Part shown: piece after piece, positions 9,066 to 18,108 of the stretch
How positions within the stretch are numbered: position 1 is the stretch's first letter
Layout: each line of letters starts with the position of its first letter
From: an uncultured Tenacibaculum sp.
GTDB lineage: Bacteria; Bacteroidota; Bacteroidia; Flavobacteriales; Flavobacteriaceae
Length of the DNA stretch: 43,664 nucleotides
NCBI GenBank assembly: GCA_937922085.1
Contig: CAKZVD010000083.1
Span: 1 to 43,664, forward strand
Direction: 5' to 3'
Notes under the pieces: generated by a model
What the model was told of the DNA's origin: nothing
What the model saw: only the letters and a program-made list of their open reading frames with translations
The model's database searches: none
Made by a program: the position numbers and the translations under genes

Positions 9066-10460
9066 ATGAGCACACTTCAAAATAAAATGTTTCAAGAAAT
9101 TGAAGACAAAGAAATATTTAAGCAAACACAACAATTTTCTTTAGATTATTTAGAAAACATATTCAATAGAAACGTATTTCCTACCGAAGAAGCCATAGAT
9201 GATCTATCTAAATTTGATGAAGAATTCCCTATTAATTCTTCAGATGCTAAAAATGTAATTGCACAATTACATAAATATGGGAATCCGGCAACAACAGCAA
9301 CTCTCGGAGGAAGATATTTTGGGTTTGTTTGTGGAAGTGCTTTACCTGTAGGGCTTGCAGCAAAAAGCTTAGGTACTTTCTGGGATCAATCCCCTTCTAT
9401 GAATGTGCTTTCTCCTATTGGTAACAAATTAGAAACAGTTGTAGAAAAGTGGTTTATTGAACTCTTTAATTTGCCTAAAAATTCTTCTGCTGGTTTTGTA
9501 AGTGGTACTTCAATAGCTAATTTGTGTGGATTGGTTGCTGCTAGGTATCGAATTCTTAAAAACAATAATTGGGATGTGAATCTAAAAGGGTTAATGGGGG
9601 CTCCTAAAATAAGAATCGTAACAGGTAAACAAGCCCATTCTACGGTATTAAAAGCTATTGGAATGTTAGGTTTAGGACAAGAAAATATAGAATGGGTTCC
9701 TGTAGATGATCAAGGTAGAATTATTCCTGAATTAATTCCTAAATTGGATGAAAACACCATTTTAATATTACAAGCAGGAAATGTAAATAGTGGTGCTTTT
9801 GATGATTTTGAAAGTATTTATGAAAAAGCTAAAGACGCAAATGCATGGATACACATTGATGGTGCCTTTGGTTTATGGGCTGGTGCTGTAGAAAAGTTAA
9901 AGCATTTAACAAAAGGAATGGAAAAAGCTACTTCTTGGGCTGTTGACGGGCATAAAACATTAAATACCCCTTATGATTCTGGAATTATTCTTTGTGCCGA
10001 TAAAGAAGCTATGATAGCAGCACTTCAAATGTCTGGAAGTTATATTATTGAAAGTAAAGAAAGAGATAGTATGTTTTACACTCCAGAAATGTCAAGAAGA
10101 TCTCGTGTTATAGAATTATGGGCTATTTTAAAATATTTAGGAAAAGAAGGAGTTGATGAAATGGTTTTAACAATGCATGAAAGAGCGAAACTATTTGCCA
10201 AAGAACTTAACAAAATACCTGGTTTTTATATTGATAATGACGTAGTATTTAATCAAGTAATTGTTAGGTGTAATACAGATGATCTTACAGAAAGAGTTCT
10301 TAAAAAGATTCAAGAATTAAGAGATTGTTGGTTAGGTGGTTCTGCATGGCAGAATAAAAAAGTAATGAGAGTTAGTATTTGCTCTTGGGCAACCACAGAA
10401 GATGATATTCATTTATCTATAGCTTCTTTTAAGAAAGCTTTAGAGTTAAAATTAATGTAG
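9066..10460 (+). CDS. Pyridoxal-phosphate-dependent decarboxylase (group II amino acid decarboxylase family)
   Basis: 464 aa, normal for group II PLP decarboxylases (aromatic-amino-acid, glutamate, diaminobutyrate and histidine decarboxylases). The PLP lysine is Lys297 in WAVDGHKTLN, with Asp265 in HIDGAFGLWAG binding the pyridine nitrogen and His191 (KQAHSTVLKA) stacking on the ring. The substrate-side segment GGRYFGFVCGSALP (about 81-94) and SGTSIANLCGL (about 146-156) fit members annotated as aspartate aminotransferase-family or pyridoxal-dependent decarboxylases; the amino acid substrate cannot be told from sequence. It lies 111 nt downstream of the MarR-GNAT gene on the same strand. Confidence 0.88.
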   Translation: MSTLQNKMFQEIEDKEIFKQTQQFSLDYLENIFNRNVFPTEEAIDDLSKFDEEFPINSSDAKNVIAQLHKYGNPATTATLGGRYFGFVCGSALPVGLAAKSLGTFWDQSPSMNVLSPIGNKLETVVEKWFIELFNLPKNSSAGFVSGTSIANLCGLVAARYRILKNNNWDVNLKGLMGAPKIRIVTGKQAHSTVLKAIGMLGLGQENIEWVPVDDQGRIIPELIPKLDENTILILQAGNVNSGAFDDFESIYEKAKDANAWIHIDGAFGLWAGAVEKLKHLTKGMEKATSWAVDGHKTLNTPYDSGIILCADKEAMIAALQMSGSYIIESKERDSMFYTPEMSRRSRVIELWAILKYLGKEGVDEMVLTMHERAKLFAKELNKIPGFYIDNDVVFNQVIVRCNTDDLTERVLKKIQELRDCWLGGSAWQNKKVMRVSICSWATTEDDIHLSIASFKKALELKLM

Positions 10461-10481
10461 TAGGTTTACTGTAATATAGTT

Positions 10482-10530
10482 AGACAATGCGTTAAAACCC
10501 ATTGATTTTGTTAGAAATTGTATAACATTC
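10482..10530. repeat. Degenerate intergenic repeat of the (A)ACAAGGGGTTTAAACCCC family
   Basis: ACAATGCGTTAAAACCCATTG followed by ATTTTGTTAGAAATTG. The layout (short palindrome, then ATTT..TT..AGAAATT) is shared with copies near 11713-11757 and 14855-14896. It lies just after the decarboxylase stop codon. Confidence 0.4.
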
Positions 10531-10586
10531 GTAATTTTAAAGTATTATTTAACTAACAATATTCTAAAAATAATACATGTGTGTTT

Positions 10587-10608
10587 CATTTCAGTTTCGC
10601 TCAATGAC
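10587..10608. repeat. Dispersed repeat half, CATTGAGCGRAGTYGAAATG family
   Basis: CATTTCAGTTTCGCTCAATG is a reverse-oriented variant of the 20-bp unit that recurs at 15733-15750 and 22017-22036. It lies in the 253-bp gap between the decarboxylase and EamA genes. I see no gene in that gap. Confidence 0.5.
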
Positions 10609-10677
10609 TACTAACAACTACAAAACTGATAACTAATAATATTAAAAGAAAAGCAAGTTTAAAACTTTCATTATCCC

Positions 10678-10685
10678 TAATTTTG
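10678..10685 (+). promoter_or_regulatory. -7 box of the EamA transporter gene
   Basis: TAATTTTG is an exact TAnnTTTG match, 28 nt before the start codon at 10714. No clear -33 TTG at the usual spacing. Confidence 0.5.
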
Positions 10686-10713
10686 CGGCTTTTAAAATTT
10701 AAACTATTCTATT

Positions 10714-11616
10714 ATGTGGATGTACTTAGGCTTGCTTTCTGCATTGTTTTTAGGATTACATAATTTATGTAAAAAACATGCTGTTCAAAATAATGAAGTG
10801 TATCCTGTGCTTTTAGGGACATTAATAGCGGGGCTTTTAACTTTACTTCCTTTTTATATTGGTTCTCAATTTTTTCCTGAGCAAACGCAACAAATAGGTT
10901 TTTTAATTGAAGACATTCCAATACAAAAACATGGTTTTATATTTATAAAGTCGATGATTATGTGTTCTTCATGGATTTTAGCGTATCAAGCTTTAAAACA
11001 TTTACCTATCACTATTGTTACTCCAATAAGATCGGCAGGGCCTTTTTTTACTTTTATTGGTGCAATTTTTTTATATCAAGAAAGACCTCAGTTTTGGCAA
11101 TGGATTGGTTTTTTCTTAATTATTTTTTCGGTGTATTTATATTCTCGAATTGGAAAGAAAGAAGGAATCGTTTTTAAACGTAACAAATGGATTTATGCTA
11201 TTATTGGTGCTACATTCCTAGGTGCTTCTAGTGGATTGTACGATAAGTTTTTAATTCAAAAACTAACTTTAAATCCGCAAACATTACAGTTTTGGTTTTG
11301 CTTTTATTGTATTGTTATCTTATTAATTGTATTAAGCATTATATGGTTTCCGAAGATTGAAAAAAGAAAAGCTTTTATTTGGCGATGGTCTATACCTGCT
11401 GTAGGTGTATTACTACAAACCGCCGATTATTTCTATTTTAAAGCGCTACAAGATCCTGAGGCCTTAATTATGTTATTATCTGCTATTAAACGAAGTCAGT
11501 TGATTATTGCGGTAGTAATTGGTGGTATTCTTTTTAAAGAGAAAAACAAACGTAAAAAATTAATTCCTTTAGCTGGTATTATGATTGGGGTTGCTTTGAT
11601 TTTGTATTCGGTTTAA
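10714..11616 (+). CDS. EamA/DMT superfamily transporter
   Basis: 300 aa with about ten transmembrane helices arranged as two repeats of five, the drug/metabolite transporter fold. Typical EamA features: MWMYLGLLSALFLGLHNLCKKHA at helix 1, ITIVTPIRSAGPFFTFIGAIFLYQERP (about 99-125) in the first repeat, and the matching IMLLSAIKRSQLIIAVVIGGILFKEKN (about 253-279) in the second. The substrate is unknown; family members export amino acids or metabolites. The start is the ATG at 10714; a second in-frame ATG two codons later is possible. Preceded by its own -7 box, so it probably does not depend on the decarboxylase promoter. Confidence 0.88.
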   Translation: MWMYLGLLSALFLGLHNLCKKHAVQNNEVYPVLLGTLIAGLLTLLPFYIGSQFFPEQTQQIGFLIEDIPIQKHGFIFIKSMIMCSSWILAYQALKHLPITIVTPIRSAGPFFTFIGAIFLYQERPQFWQWIGFFLIIFSVYLYSRIGKKEGIVFKRNKWIYAIIGATFLGASSGLYDKFLIQKLTLNPQTLQFWFCFYCIVILLIVLSIIWFPKIEKRKAFIWRWSIPAVGVLLQTADYFYFKALQDPEALIMLLSAIKRSQLIIAVVIGGILFKEKNKRKKLIPLAGIMIGVALILYSV

Positions 11617-11718
11617 TCCCATTAACCTCTTTTAAAAGTGACTGATTATTATACAATAATAATTTATAGTAATTGGTATAATACAATTTTCAGATAAAAA
11701 CTCACATTAAAACCTTAA

Positions 11719-11738
11719 CAAGGGGTTTAAACCCCTTG
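11719..11738. repeat. Perfect 20-bp palindrome CAAGGGGTTTAAACCCCTTG
   Basis: Perfect inverted repeat followed by ATTTCTTTTG. It may act as a terminator for the EamA gene ending at 11616, but related units at other gene ends (14855-14896, 23726-23745, 25618-25637) show that it belongs to a dispersed intergenic family. The rest of the 182-bp gap shows nothing further. Confidence 0.65.
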
Positions 11739-11798
11739 ATTTCTTTTGTAATAGAATTATTATTGTACGAAAAAATTAATCGTTATTCGTATTATACT

Positions 11799-12425
11799 TT
11801 ATTTAATAGTTTTATAAAATTCTTGCTGATAATAAGTTTCTTTTGATTTTTTTTCTTCTAATAATGCTAAAATTTCTTTTTTTTCTTCAGAAGTAATGTC
11901 AATTTTAGGTGGATTTAAAATAGGAGGCACTTCATTACTTAATCTAGAAATGAAATTAATCACATATTCTGATAACATTACACCTGAACCTGTACAGCCT
12001 GATTGATAAAATACAAAAGTTAAAGTGTCATTTAAAGATTTTTTAAAAAGTGGATATTTCTTCACTTTAGGACTATGTACTAATCCTTGATATGCCATTG
12101 CTTTTACTGTTCCGCTTGGGTATTCTAGTAATTTTAATAATTCTTTATTATTTGCATTTTTAAGAATCCATTTTTGTCTATAAAATTGTTGAATTTTTCT
12201 ACCACTTTGAGTTCGGTTATCAAATGCTATTTCACCATAAACATCAAGAGCAATAATAGAATCTTTAACTTCTTTTCTTATTCCTTCCCATTTAAAATTC
12301 CATTTTGGAGAATAGGATAAAGAAAGATAATATAATGTTCCTACTAAAAGAAGAGTTACAATTGGTAAGTATATAAAAGCATTCTTTTGTCTTGTTTTCT
12401 TTCTTGTAAATAGTTTCTTTTTCAT
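11799..12425 (-). CDS. Hypothetical membrane-anchored protein, 208 aa
   Basis: No family recognised. A very basic N-terminus (MKKKLFTRKKTRQKN) precedes one transmembrane helix (about 18-36, FIYLPIVTLLLVGTLYYLSL), so the rest is predicted outside the cytoplasm. The segment LLKLLEYPSGTVKAMAYQGL (about 97-116) resembles a single HEAT-like helical repeat. SGCTGSGVMLSEYVINFI (about 143-160) contains one Cys. The C-terminus is charged and helical (TSEEKKEILALLEEKKSK). It is transcribed from the minus strand, with the gene at 12649 upstream. Confidence 0.65.
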   Translation of the reverse strand: MKKKLFTRKKTRQKNAFIYLPIVTLLLVGTLYYLSLSYSPKWNFKWEGIRKEVKDSIIALDVYGEIAFDNRTQSGRKIQQFYRQKWILKNANNKELLKLLEYPSGTVKAMAYQGLVHSPKVKKYPLFKKSLNDTLTFVFYQSGCTGSGVMLSEYVINFISRLSNEVPPILNPPKIDITSEEKKEILALLEEKKSKETYYQQEFYKTIK

Positions 12426-12509
12426 AGCTGATTCTTTTTCCTTTTTTCAAAATACTTATATATTCATCAAAAAACATTCCATACGAAAACTAATAGCCAA
12501 GAAAATAAA

Positions 12510-12540
12510 GACCTCACAGGTTTTAAAAACCTGTGAAGTC
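12510..12540 (-). terminator. Long hairpin GACCTCACAGG..CCTGTGAAGTC
   Basis: Arms CTCACAGGTTT and AAACCTGTGA pair around a short AT centre, flanked by GAC/GTC. On the minus strand it is followed by CTTTATTTTC and lies 109 nt past the stop of the gene at 12649, so it can serve as its terminator. The same hairpin type is common as a dispersed intergenic element in this bacterial group (from memory). Confidence 0.5.
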
Positions 12541-12648
12541 TAATCTCTTCAAAATATACTTTAAGAATATGAATTATTGTTTGTAATAAATTTTATAAGC
12601 AAATTAAAACGTGGTTATTAATTATACACAATACCAGTATTTCGTTTT

Positions 12649-13008
12649 TTATTCTTTTACTTTTTCTACTGAATATAATATCCCATTTCGTAATTCACAA
12701 CGAACAATATCTTTATTTTTAAATTCACCAAGTAAATGATTTTCATCATTTTCAATTATCCGGTAATTTCCTTTTATATCTTTAGTTTCTATATTTAGAA
12801 CTGTTTTATATCCTTCACTCCAACCATCTCTATTTAAAATAGATTTACTAATATCAAAGTCATTTGGTCTATCTCTAAAACCTGGTTGTATTTTTAATCT
12901 TTCTATCGCATTTTTAGCTTCTTGTTCACTCGAATATACTCCGATGAATTTTATTTCGTCAATACCATTAATTTCACAACAATGTTGTAATGTGTATACT
13001 TCTTTCAT
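12649..13008 (-). CDS. Hypothetical protein, DUF7336-like, 119 aa
   Basis: Small soluble protein with no signal peptide. The N-terminal half has the pattern VYTLQHCCEINGIDEIKFIG, then VYSSEQEAKNAIERL and QPGFRDRPNDFDISKSIL, then DGWSEGYKT; this matches the DUF7336-type 'YxLxH ... IGxYSSxxxAxxAIxRLxxxPGFRDxPxxF' layout as I remember it. Such proteins often occur as stand-alone genes of unknown, possibly immunity-like, function. The C-terminal 40 residues (KGNYRIIENDENHLL and onward) look like a separate small beta element. Neighbours give no clear clue. Confidence 0.7.
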   Translation of the reverse strand: MKEVYTLQHCCEINGIDEIKFIGVYSSEQEAKNAIERLKIQPGFRDRPNDFDISKSILNRDGWSEGYKTVLNIETKDIKGNYRIIENDENHLLGEFKNKDIVRCELRNGILYSVEKVKE

Positions 13009-13087
13009 TTCTATATCAAAATCAATTTTTAAAACTTATTCTTAAATATAATTTTAAAAATCAATAATAAAATTCACTGTTCTTTTT

Positions 13088-14785
13088 TTATTCCTCTCCC
13101 AAAGCCTTTATAGAATCTATTTTTTTCTGTAATGCTTCAATTTCTTTAGTGTTTTTCTCTTGCCCTAATGTACTTTTTATAGAGTCTAATTCTTTCTGTG
13201 TGTTTTCTTCAAATAAAGTAGGATTGATTTTAAAATAATCATTGGTAGTTTCACTTGCTTTCCATGCTTCTCCTAATTGTTCAAAAACATTTACATCCCA
13301 CTTACTTGGGTGCTTTGCATCTATCCAAACTACATCTCTATATTCACTATCTACTAAAGCTAAATCTGGTGTTGCCGATCCATCAAAATTACTAGATTCT
13401 TTTCTAATCGCTGAAATTGTACCTAAGAAAAACAAACGTTTTCTACCTGCTATGTTTTTAATATAAGGTCTAAACTCTACTGGTTTGTTTACTGACCAAT
13501 CAAACTCTTTACGAGACTCTATTACTTTTAAAGGCATTGCAGATACACCAGCATATCCTTCTTTTTTAGATGCATGATCATAAAAATACAACTTATCACT
13601 ACCATCAGCAGGAATAAACACACTATGACTTAAACTAGTTCTTTCCTCACCTACAGGCTCTAAACCAAACCAATGATATAATCCGTTATAAGCACCTGTT
13701 TTTGTATCTGAAAAATTAAAATCTGTTACAAATGGTTGTTGATTTCTGTCGTCTTTTAAATCTGGAATTTTAATAGCTGTCTTCATATTCCAAGGTAATG
13801 GATCACTAAAACCTCCTAAGAACTTCAACGATTCTGCTTGCAATCTAGACACTTTTTCTGATAAGGTGTTTTGCCTCGTTAAATACGGGTAATCTTTCAT
13901 TTTCTCAGGAGAAACATACGTTCCTTTTCCTATTAAAATACGCTCTATATAATCATTAAAATCATGTGCTCCATTTTCAATTACCATCACACCACCAAAA
14001 GTAGGATAAGGAAAAAAGAATCCTTTCCATTTTATTAAACTTACTACCTCAACCCAAGCTCCTTTATCATTTTTCATATAATACGTATCACTAGGTTCCA
14101 TGGTAAATAATTGAAACAGATTAAACCTTTGTACTACTGCATTATAGGTGTTTCTACTAAATTTTAAAGATTCTCCTATAGAAAAAGTAACCGGAATTCT
14201 ATTTTCACTAGAAAACCTAGGAAATGGCGTAGTACTCGATACTGCAAATACTTCTTCCGTATTATCTGTCATTCCTTGCCAAGCATATTTTTCTGTTGGT
14301 TGTATAGCCATGGTCCATTTATTCACAGAATCTATACGAACCAAATGTGGTAATGATACATCTTTTGTTTCTCCTACAGATTCATTAGCCATAGAAAAAA
14401 TATTCATTAAAGGTTGTATACGTTCATTTTGAGTTAATGGTAACTCGTTTATTTCTAATTTATTTAAATTATTAAATACATTATATGTTTTTAAATAATC
14501 GTACATTTTAAAATGCCAACCTACTACATATAGAATTCCAAAAAAGATAATAACTCCAGATAAAGTAAATAGTCTTTTTCCTGCTCCTGATGTTTTTCTA
14601 AATTTTCTTATTCCTAAAAACAAAACAGCAACAGTTAAAAGTAATAGAAAGATGTACTTTCTAATAAATAAAAGAAAAGGTTGGTAACCATCTCTTAAAA
14701 CAAATAAAGCAATTAATAAAACTAGTAATAAGAAAATAACAATACGCTTTTGTTTCCCTCCTTTATTCCAATATCTTTTTATCAT
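13088..14785 (-). CDS. Large membrane-anchored protein of unknown function, 565 aa
   Basis: Three transmembrane helices at the N-terminus (about 15-31, 40-58, 72-92) after a basic MIKRYWNKGGKQKR start, then a long region (about 95-520) predicted outside the cytoplasm, ending in a short coiled coil (TQKELDSIKSTLGQEKNTKEIEALQKKIDSIK). The exported part is rich in aromatic residues and has repeated W/Y motifs (WKGFFFPYPTFGGVMVIENG, YNGLYHWFGLEP). No catalytic signature was recognised. It is the last gene of the minus-strand AAA+/coiled-coil cluster, 187 nt after the 173-aa membrane protein, and is most simply read as its large envelope component. Confidence 0.75.
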   Translation of the reverse strand: MIKRYWNKGGKQKRIVIFLLLVLLIALFVLRDGYQPFLLFIRKYIFLLLLTVAVLFLGIRKFRKTSGAGKRLFTLSGVIIFFGILYVVGWHFKMYDYLKTYNVFNNLNKLEINELPLTQNERIQPLMNIFSMANESVGETKDVSLPHLVRIDSVNKWTMAIQPTEKYAWQGMTDNTEEVFAVSSTTPFPRFSSENRIPVTFSIGESLKFSRNTYNAVVQRFNLFQLFTMEPSDTYYMKNDKGAWVEVVSLIKWKGFFFPYPTFGGVMVIENGAHDFNDYIERILIGKGTYVSPEKMKDYPYLTRQNTLSEKVSRLQAESLKFLGGFSDPLPWNMKTAIKIPDLKDDRNQQPFVTDFNFSDTKTGAYNGLYHWFGLEPVGEERTSLSHSVFIPADGSDKLYFYDHASKKEGYAGVSAMPLKVIESRKEFDWSVNKPVEFRPYIKNIAGRKRLFFLGTISAIRKESSNFDGSATPDLALVDSEYRDVVWIDAKHPSKWDVNVFEQLGEAWKASETTNDYFKINPTLFEENTQKELDSIKSTLGQEKNTKEIEALQKKIDSIKALGEE

Positions 14786-14854
14786 TTTTGTCTATTTAAT
14801 ACTAATTGTAAAATTTATTTTATACTATTTATAGATTATAGTCCTTTATCAAAA

Positions 14855-14896
14855 CCTTAACAAATGATTTAAAATCCTTCATTCAATTAGAAATTG
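14855..14896. repeat. Degenerate copy of the CCTTAACAA-palindrome intergenic repeat
   Basis: ACCTTAACAAATGATTTAAA then ATCCTTCATTCAATTAGAAATTG. It shares AAAACCTTAACAA and the trailing ATT..TTAG/TAATAGAAATT layout with the copy at 11711-11757; its palindrome arms have decayed. Confidence 0.45.
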
Positions 14897-14972
14897 AATC
14901 TGTTTCATTAAGAGTTAAATAATCATAAACGGTAACTCATTTTTTATTTTTATAAAATATATTACATGAATA

Positions 14973-15494
14973 CTATAAATACCCTTTATCTTTTAAACGA
15001 TCACGAGCACTTTTTTCTTCTTTTTTGGGCGCTTCTTCAGTTTTTTTTACTTCCTCTTTTACCTCTTTTTTATCTGATTTTAAATCTTCTATAAAATCTT
15101 TTCCTTTTTCTATAGTATCTTGTACTATGTTTTCTAAGGAGTCTGAATGTTCATCAATAACTTCAGCAGATTTAAACACAAACCCTGCAACATAAGTTCC
15201 TATTAAAGTACCAACAATCATAGAAGTAAAAATAGATATAGTAGCTATACTTACCGGTAGTATAAATCGAATTACTAAAATCCCTACTAAAAATAATACT
15301 GAAATAAATACGAGTCTTGGTAAAAAAGATTGTTGATATATAAATCCTTTTATATCTGTATCTTTCATTTGTAATTCTTTCGAATTCATTAATTTATTAA
15401 AAAACCGATATACTTTATTTCCTTTCGATTCTCTCCAATACAATACTATTCCTAATAAAATAGCAGCTACAAAAAAAATGATTTCAAGTGTCAT
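14973..15494 (-). CDS. Membrane protein with charged C-terminal tail, 173 aa
   Basis: Three predicted helices: about 4-20 (IIFFVAAILLGIVLYW), 60-80 (LVFISVLFLVGILVIRFIL) and 84-108 (ATISIFTSMIVGTLIGTYVAGFVF). A cytoplasmic-type loop (about 21-55) is basic. The C-terminal third (about 112-173) is a highly charged helix, alternating E and K (KKEVKEEVKKTEEAPKKEEK), ending ARDRLKDKGYL. No known family. Within the AAA+/coiled-coil cluster, the tail would be a natural contact surface for the cytosolic partners (inference). Confidence 0.75.
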   Translation of the reverse strand: MTLEIIFFVAAILLGIVLYWRESKGNKVYRFFNKLMNSKELQMKDTDIKGFIYQQSFLPRLVFISVLFLVGILVIRFILPVSIATISIFTSMIVGTLIGTYVAGFVFKSAEVIDEHSDSLENIVQDTIEKGKDFIEDLKSDKKEVKEEVKKTEEAPKKEEKSARDRLKDKGYL

Positions 15495-15682
15495 AATAAA
15501 AAGTTTGAAGTTATATAATTTTAAATTAGGAATTACGGATTACGAATTTCTATGTTTTTAGTAATTTAAAATGAAATACAAAAATAATTCTCTTTAATGA
15601 TGTTAGAAACTATATGTTTTAATTTTATTTTAAATTCCATTCTCTATTCTTTTTATAATTAATTGTTTATTCTATTTTTGGC

Positions 15683-15746
15683 TTCGACTCCGCTCAGCCA
15701 CCAATTCTCAACTCTCATTTTTTTATGGTCATTGAGCGGAGTCGAA
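15683..15746. repeat. Inverted pair of the CATTGAGCGGAGTCGAAATG dispersed repeat
   Basis: TTCGACTCCGCTCA (15683-15696) and its exact reverse complement TGAGCGGAGTCGAA (15733-15746) are separated by 36 bp. The element fills most of the 261-bp gap before the DUF6638-like gene's stop codon and could form a stem-loop. A related inverted pair lies at 22013-22079. Confidence 0.75.
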
Positions 15747-15755
15747 ATGATTTCT

Positions 15756-16991
15756 CTAAAAACTCTTCTTAATTGTATTAATTACCCAGTCTTGCATAGA
15801 GTCATCCCATTTTTTATATTTCTTATAAAACTGTTCCTTATCGTACCAATACAAAAACAAAATATCTTTAGGAGCAATCGTTATTATTAATTGCCAGATT
15901 AAATCTTGCTCATTTGGTTTTAATGAAGAATGTGGATTATGCAAAGCAAAATATGCATCATCATCTACCATGTCTTCTATTTTTGTTTTCTTATTAGTTT
16001 TCTTTTTTTCTAAATACCGATCTACAGACATTACTTTTTTACGAGCTTTAATATCTATTTTATTTAAGTAACTTTTAAAAAGTACAGGGTCGTCTAGAAT
16101 ATCTTTTATAGGATGTCCTATCTCACTAAGAGATTCAAAAAGCAAAAACTTTTTAATACGTTCGTATCTTTTTAAAGTCATATCAGATTCTAAATCACAT
16201 TCTATAATTAAATGTGATCGTAATTTTTCAATTAACTCTCTTTGAGAAATATGATACATTAACACATCATGTGTGGTATCTTGTATTGCTTCTTTATATG
16301 CTTTTTTATTTTCAAAAATTAATATCGGAGACAAAAAACTTTTAATGACAAAAACACCTCCAAATGCCTCTGTATAAAATGAATCAACCGTATATTTAAT
16401 ATCTTTAAGGTTTAAGCTTCGCTCTCTTAAATCACCATACTTATTTGCAGAATCTAATAATTGTTTATGAATACTTTCATCTATAAAATTATTATCCTTC
16501 TTAAAAAGTTTAATTAACTTTAATTGCTCTTCTTTAGCCTCATCTAAATTGTCTATCAATCTAAATTTAGCGGTAATATTATCGTATTTTAAAACATCTA
16601 GGGGTTCATAAAAAACATCTATATCCTGATCGAAATCTACACAAATTGCAGAATCTCTGGTGATGTTTTCTATTTTTTTTCTATGTGTTTTAAACACTTG
16701 TTTCATTAATTCTCTATCAAATGAATGAAAAGGGTTGTACACTGGTAATCCGTTTTGTAGCGGTGTAATAATAATACAATGCGGATTTGCCTCTCCATTA
16801 TTTAAATAGTGAGTCTCTTTTTTTTCTTCAGCCACTTCTGGGCTCCAACCAATACCATCTATAAAAAATGAGGTTAAATTCGTTTCAGTAAAACCTAATT
16901 TTACCAAACATTTATTATAACGCTCTACTAATTTACCGTTTATCGGTATTAATTCTCCTTTGTATAAGTCTGCTTCTTTTAGCTTATCCAT
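15756..16991 (-). CDS. DUF6638-like protein, 411 aa
   Basis: Soluble protein with no signal peptide or membrane helix. The opening MDKLKEADLYKGELIPINGKLVERYNKCL and the segment FIDGIGWSPEVAEEK match what I recall of the DUF6638 family of Bacteroidota; function unknown. Other visible blocks are HCIIITPLQNGLPVYNPFHSFDRELM (about 71-96), DSAICVDFDQDIDVFYEP (about 113-130) and LIWQLIITIAPKDILFLYWYDKEQFYKKYKKWDD near the C-terminus. Its start overlaps the end of the RDD gene by 8 bp (16984-16991), so the two are translationally coupled. That ties it firmly to the AAA+/coiled-coil cluster. Confidence 0.75.
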   Translation of the reverse strand: MDKLKEADLYKGELIPINGKLVERYNKCLVKLGFTETNLTSFFIDGIGWSPEVAEEKKETHYLNNGEANPHCIIITPLQNGLPVYNPFHSFDRELMKQVFKTHRKKIENITRDSAICVDFDQDIDVFYEPLDVLKYDNITAKFRLIDNLDEAKEEQLKLIKLFKKDNNFIDESIHKQLLDSANKYGDLRERSLNLKDIKYTVDSFYTEAFGGVFVIKSFLSPILIFENKKAYKEAIQDTTHDVLMYHISQRELIEKLRSHLIIECDLESDMTLKRYERIKKFLLFESLSEIGHPIKDILDDPVLFKSYLNKIDIKARKKVMSVDRYLEKKKTNKKTKIEDMVDDDAYFALHNPHSSLKPNEQDLIWQLIITIAPKDILFLYWYDKEQFYKKYKKWDDSMQDWVINTIKKSF

Positions 16992-17436
16992 TATATTTAC
17001 TTTTTATAACTGTTATATCAGCTATAATATCACCTAATCTATTACTATTTTCATCAAAAATTGCAACTACTATTCCTGCTAAGAAAATGAAATCTACAAA
17101 CCCTAGAAAGAACCTAATAAAACCTCTTCCAACAGTCATTTCTTTATCTTTATTCCCTATTACTTTAATATCCATAAAACGTTTTCCTATAGTTTGCCCA
17201 TATAATCCTTCGCTTATAGGCCAAAGAAAAAAACCAATCACCAAATATAAAAGAGCAGAGAAACCTACTAACTTAATTTCAAAAACTCCAGATGTAGGTT
17301 CTCCTAATAAAATTCCAACTAGTATTCCTATCATCCAATAAATTACAATATCTATAACAAAAGCTATAACTCTAATGTAAATTGGCGCTATTTCTATTTC
17401 TCTATTCTTGTTTTCAAATTCTTTAAAACTTGACAT
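16984..17436 (-). CDS. RDD family membrane protein
   Basis: 150-aa RDD-domain protein. It has the family's Arg/Asp signature in helix 1 (IYIRVIAFVIDIVIYWMIG, about 19-37), the second helix region (LLYLVIGFFLWPIS, about 62-75), and the conserved GQTIGKRFMDIKVI (about 80-93) and DENSNRLGDIIADI near the end. RDD proteins are small polytopic membrane proteins; some have been linked to Na+(Li+,K+)/H+ exchange, most are uncharacterised. Located 41 nt after the 205-aa membrane gene and overlapping the DUF6638-like gene by 8 bp. Confidence 0.92.
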   Translation of the reverse strand: MSSFKEFENKNREIEIAPIYIRVIAFVIDIVIYWMIGILVGILLGEPTSGVFEIKLVGFSALLYLVIGFFLWPISEGLYGQTIGKRFMDIKVIGNKDKEMTVGRGFIRFFLGFVDFIFLAGIVVAIFDENSNRLGDIIADITVIKSKYNG

Positions 17437-17477
17437 CTATAATGCTCTATGTTATAAAATAATTACTGAATTTTATA

Positions 17478-18095
17478 TTAATCTTCCTTTAGCTTTCTTA
17501 TAACTTTAATATTTTCGCCTATAGGTGTAATGGAAACCTCTCTATTTTCTTTGGTTACATAAAAAACATATAAACTGTTCTTTCCCAACATATACACATC
17601 TTGCTTTTTACCATCCTTAAAAATCAATTCATGCGTTAGTTCCATTTTTTCTTCATTAATTTTCTTCTTCATTTTTTCGCCACCTGCAAATCCAAAACCT
17701 ACAAATACTCCTAAAATACAGAATGCAATTAAGCTAACAAAAAAAGATCTTGACTTAATAGAAGTTCTCATCTTTTTTAATTTTTCTTTATTTTTTTCAG
17801 TTTGAAAACTTTTCATTTTCTCTAACCAATTATAATAAAAAGGCATTAACTTAACAAAAGCTAATGCTATGGCAACACTAAATACAATACCTAATAATAA
17901 AGGTAACGTTCCTGTTATTAATGAAACTGGGCTTATTAAAACATCTAATACAGAAGAATATTCTAAAATATTAATGCCTAAAATTCTGTAATAAATAGTT
18001 TCATGAAAAATACCCACTATTAAAAGAAAAGCATACCCTATAGATAAATAGTCTTGTAACGATAATCGAGTTTTATTTGGTGATTCTTCTTGCAT
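17478..18095 (-). CDS. Membrane protein of unknown function, 205 aa
   Basis: Predicted helices at about 16-34 (SIGYAFLLIVGIFHETIYY), 51-80 (two segments around ISPVSLITGTLPLLLGIVFSVAIALAF) and 115-136 (SFFVSLIAFCILGVFVGFGFAGG). A basic cytosolic loop (about 92-114, KMKSFQTEKNKEKLKKMRTSIKSR) lies between them. The C-terminal 65 residues form a soluble beta-like domain (ELIFKDGKKQDVYMLGKNSLYVFYVTKENREVSI). The segment ETIYYRILGINILEYSSVLDVLISP occurs in other uncharacterised membrane proteins as I remember it. It follows the AAA+ gene by 13 nt, so is almost certainly co-transcribed with it. Confidence 0.78.
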   Translation of the reverse strand: MQEESPNKTRLSLQDYLSIGYAFLLIVGIFHETIYYRILGINILEYSSVLDVLISPVSLITGTLPLLLGIVFSVAIALAFVKLMPFYYNWLEKMKSFQTEKNKEKLKKMRTSIKSRSFFVSLIAFCILGVFVGFGFAGGEKMKKKINEEKMELTHELIFKDGKKQDVYMLGKNSLYVFYVTKENREVSITPIGENIKVIRKLKED

Positions 18096-18108
18096 GTTAA
18101 TAACATTT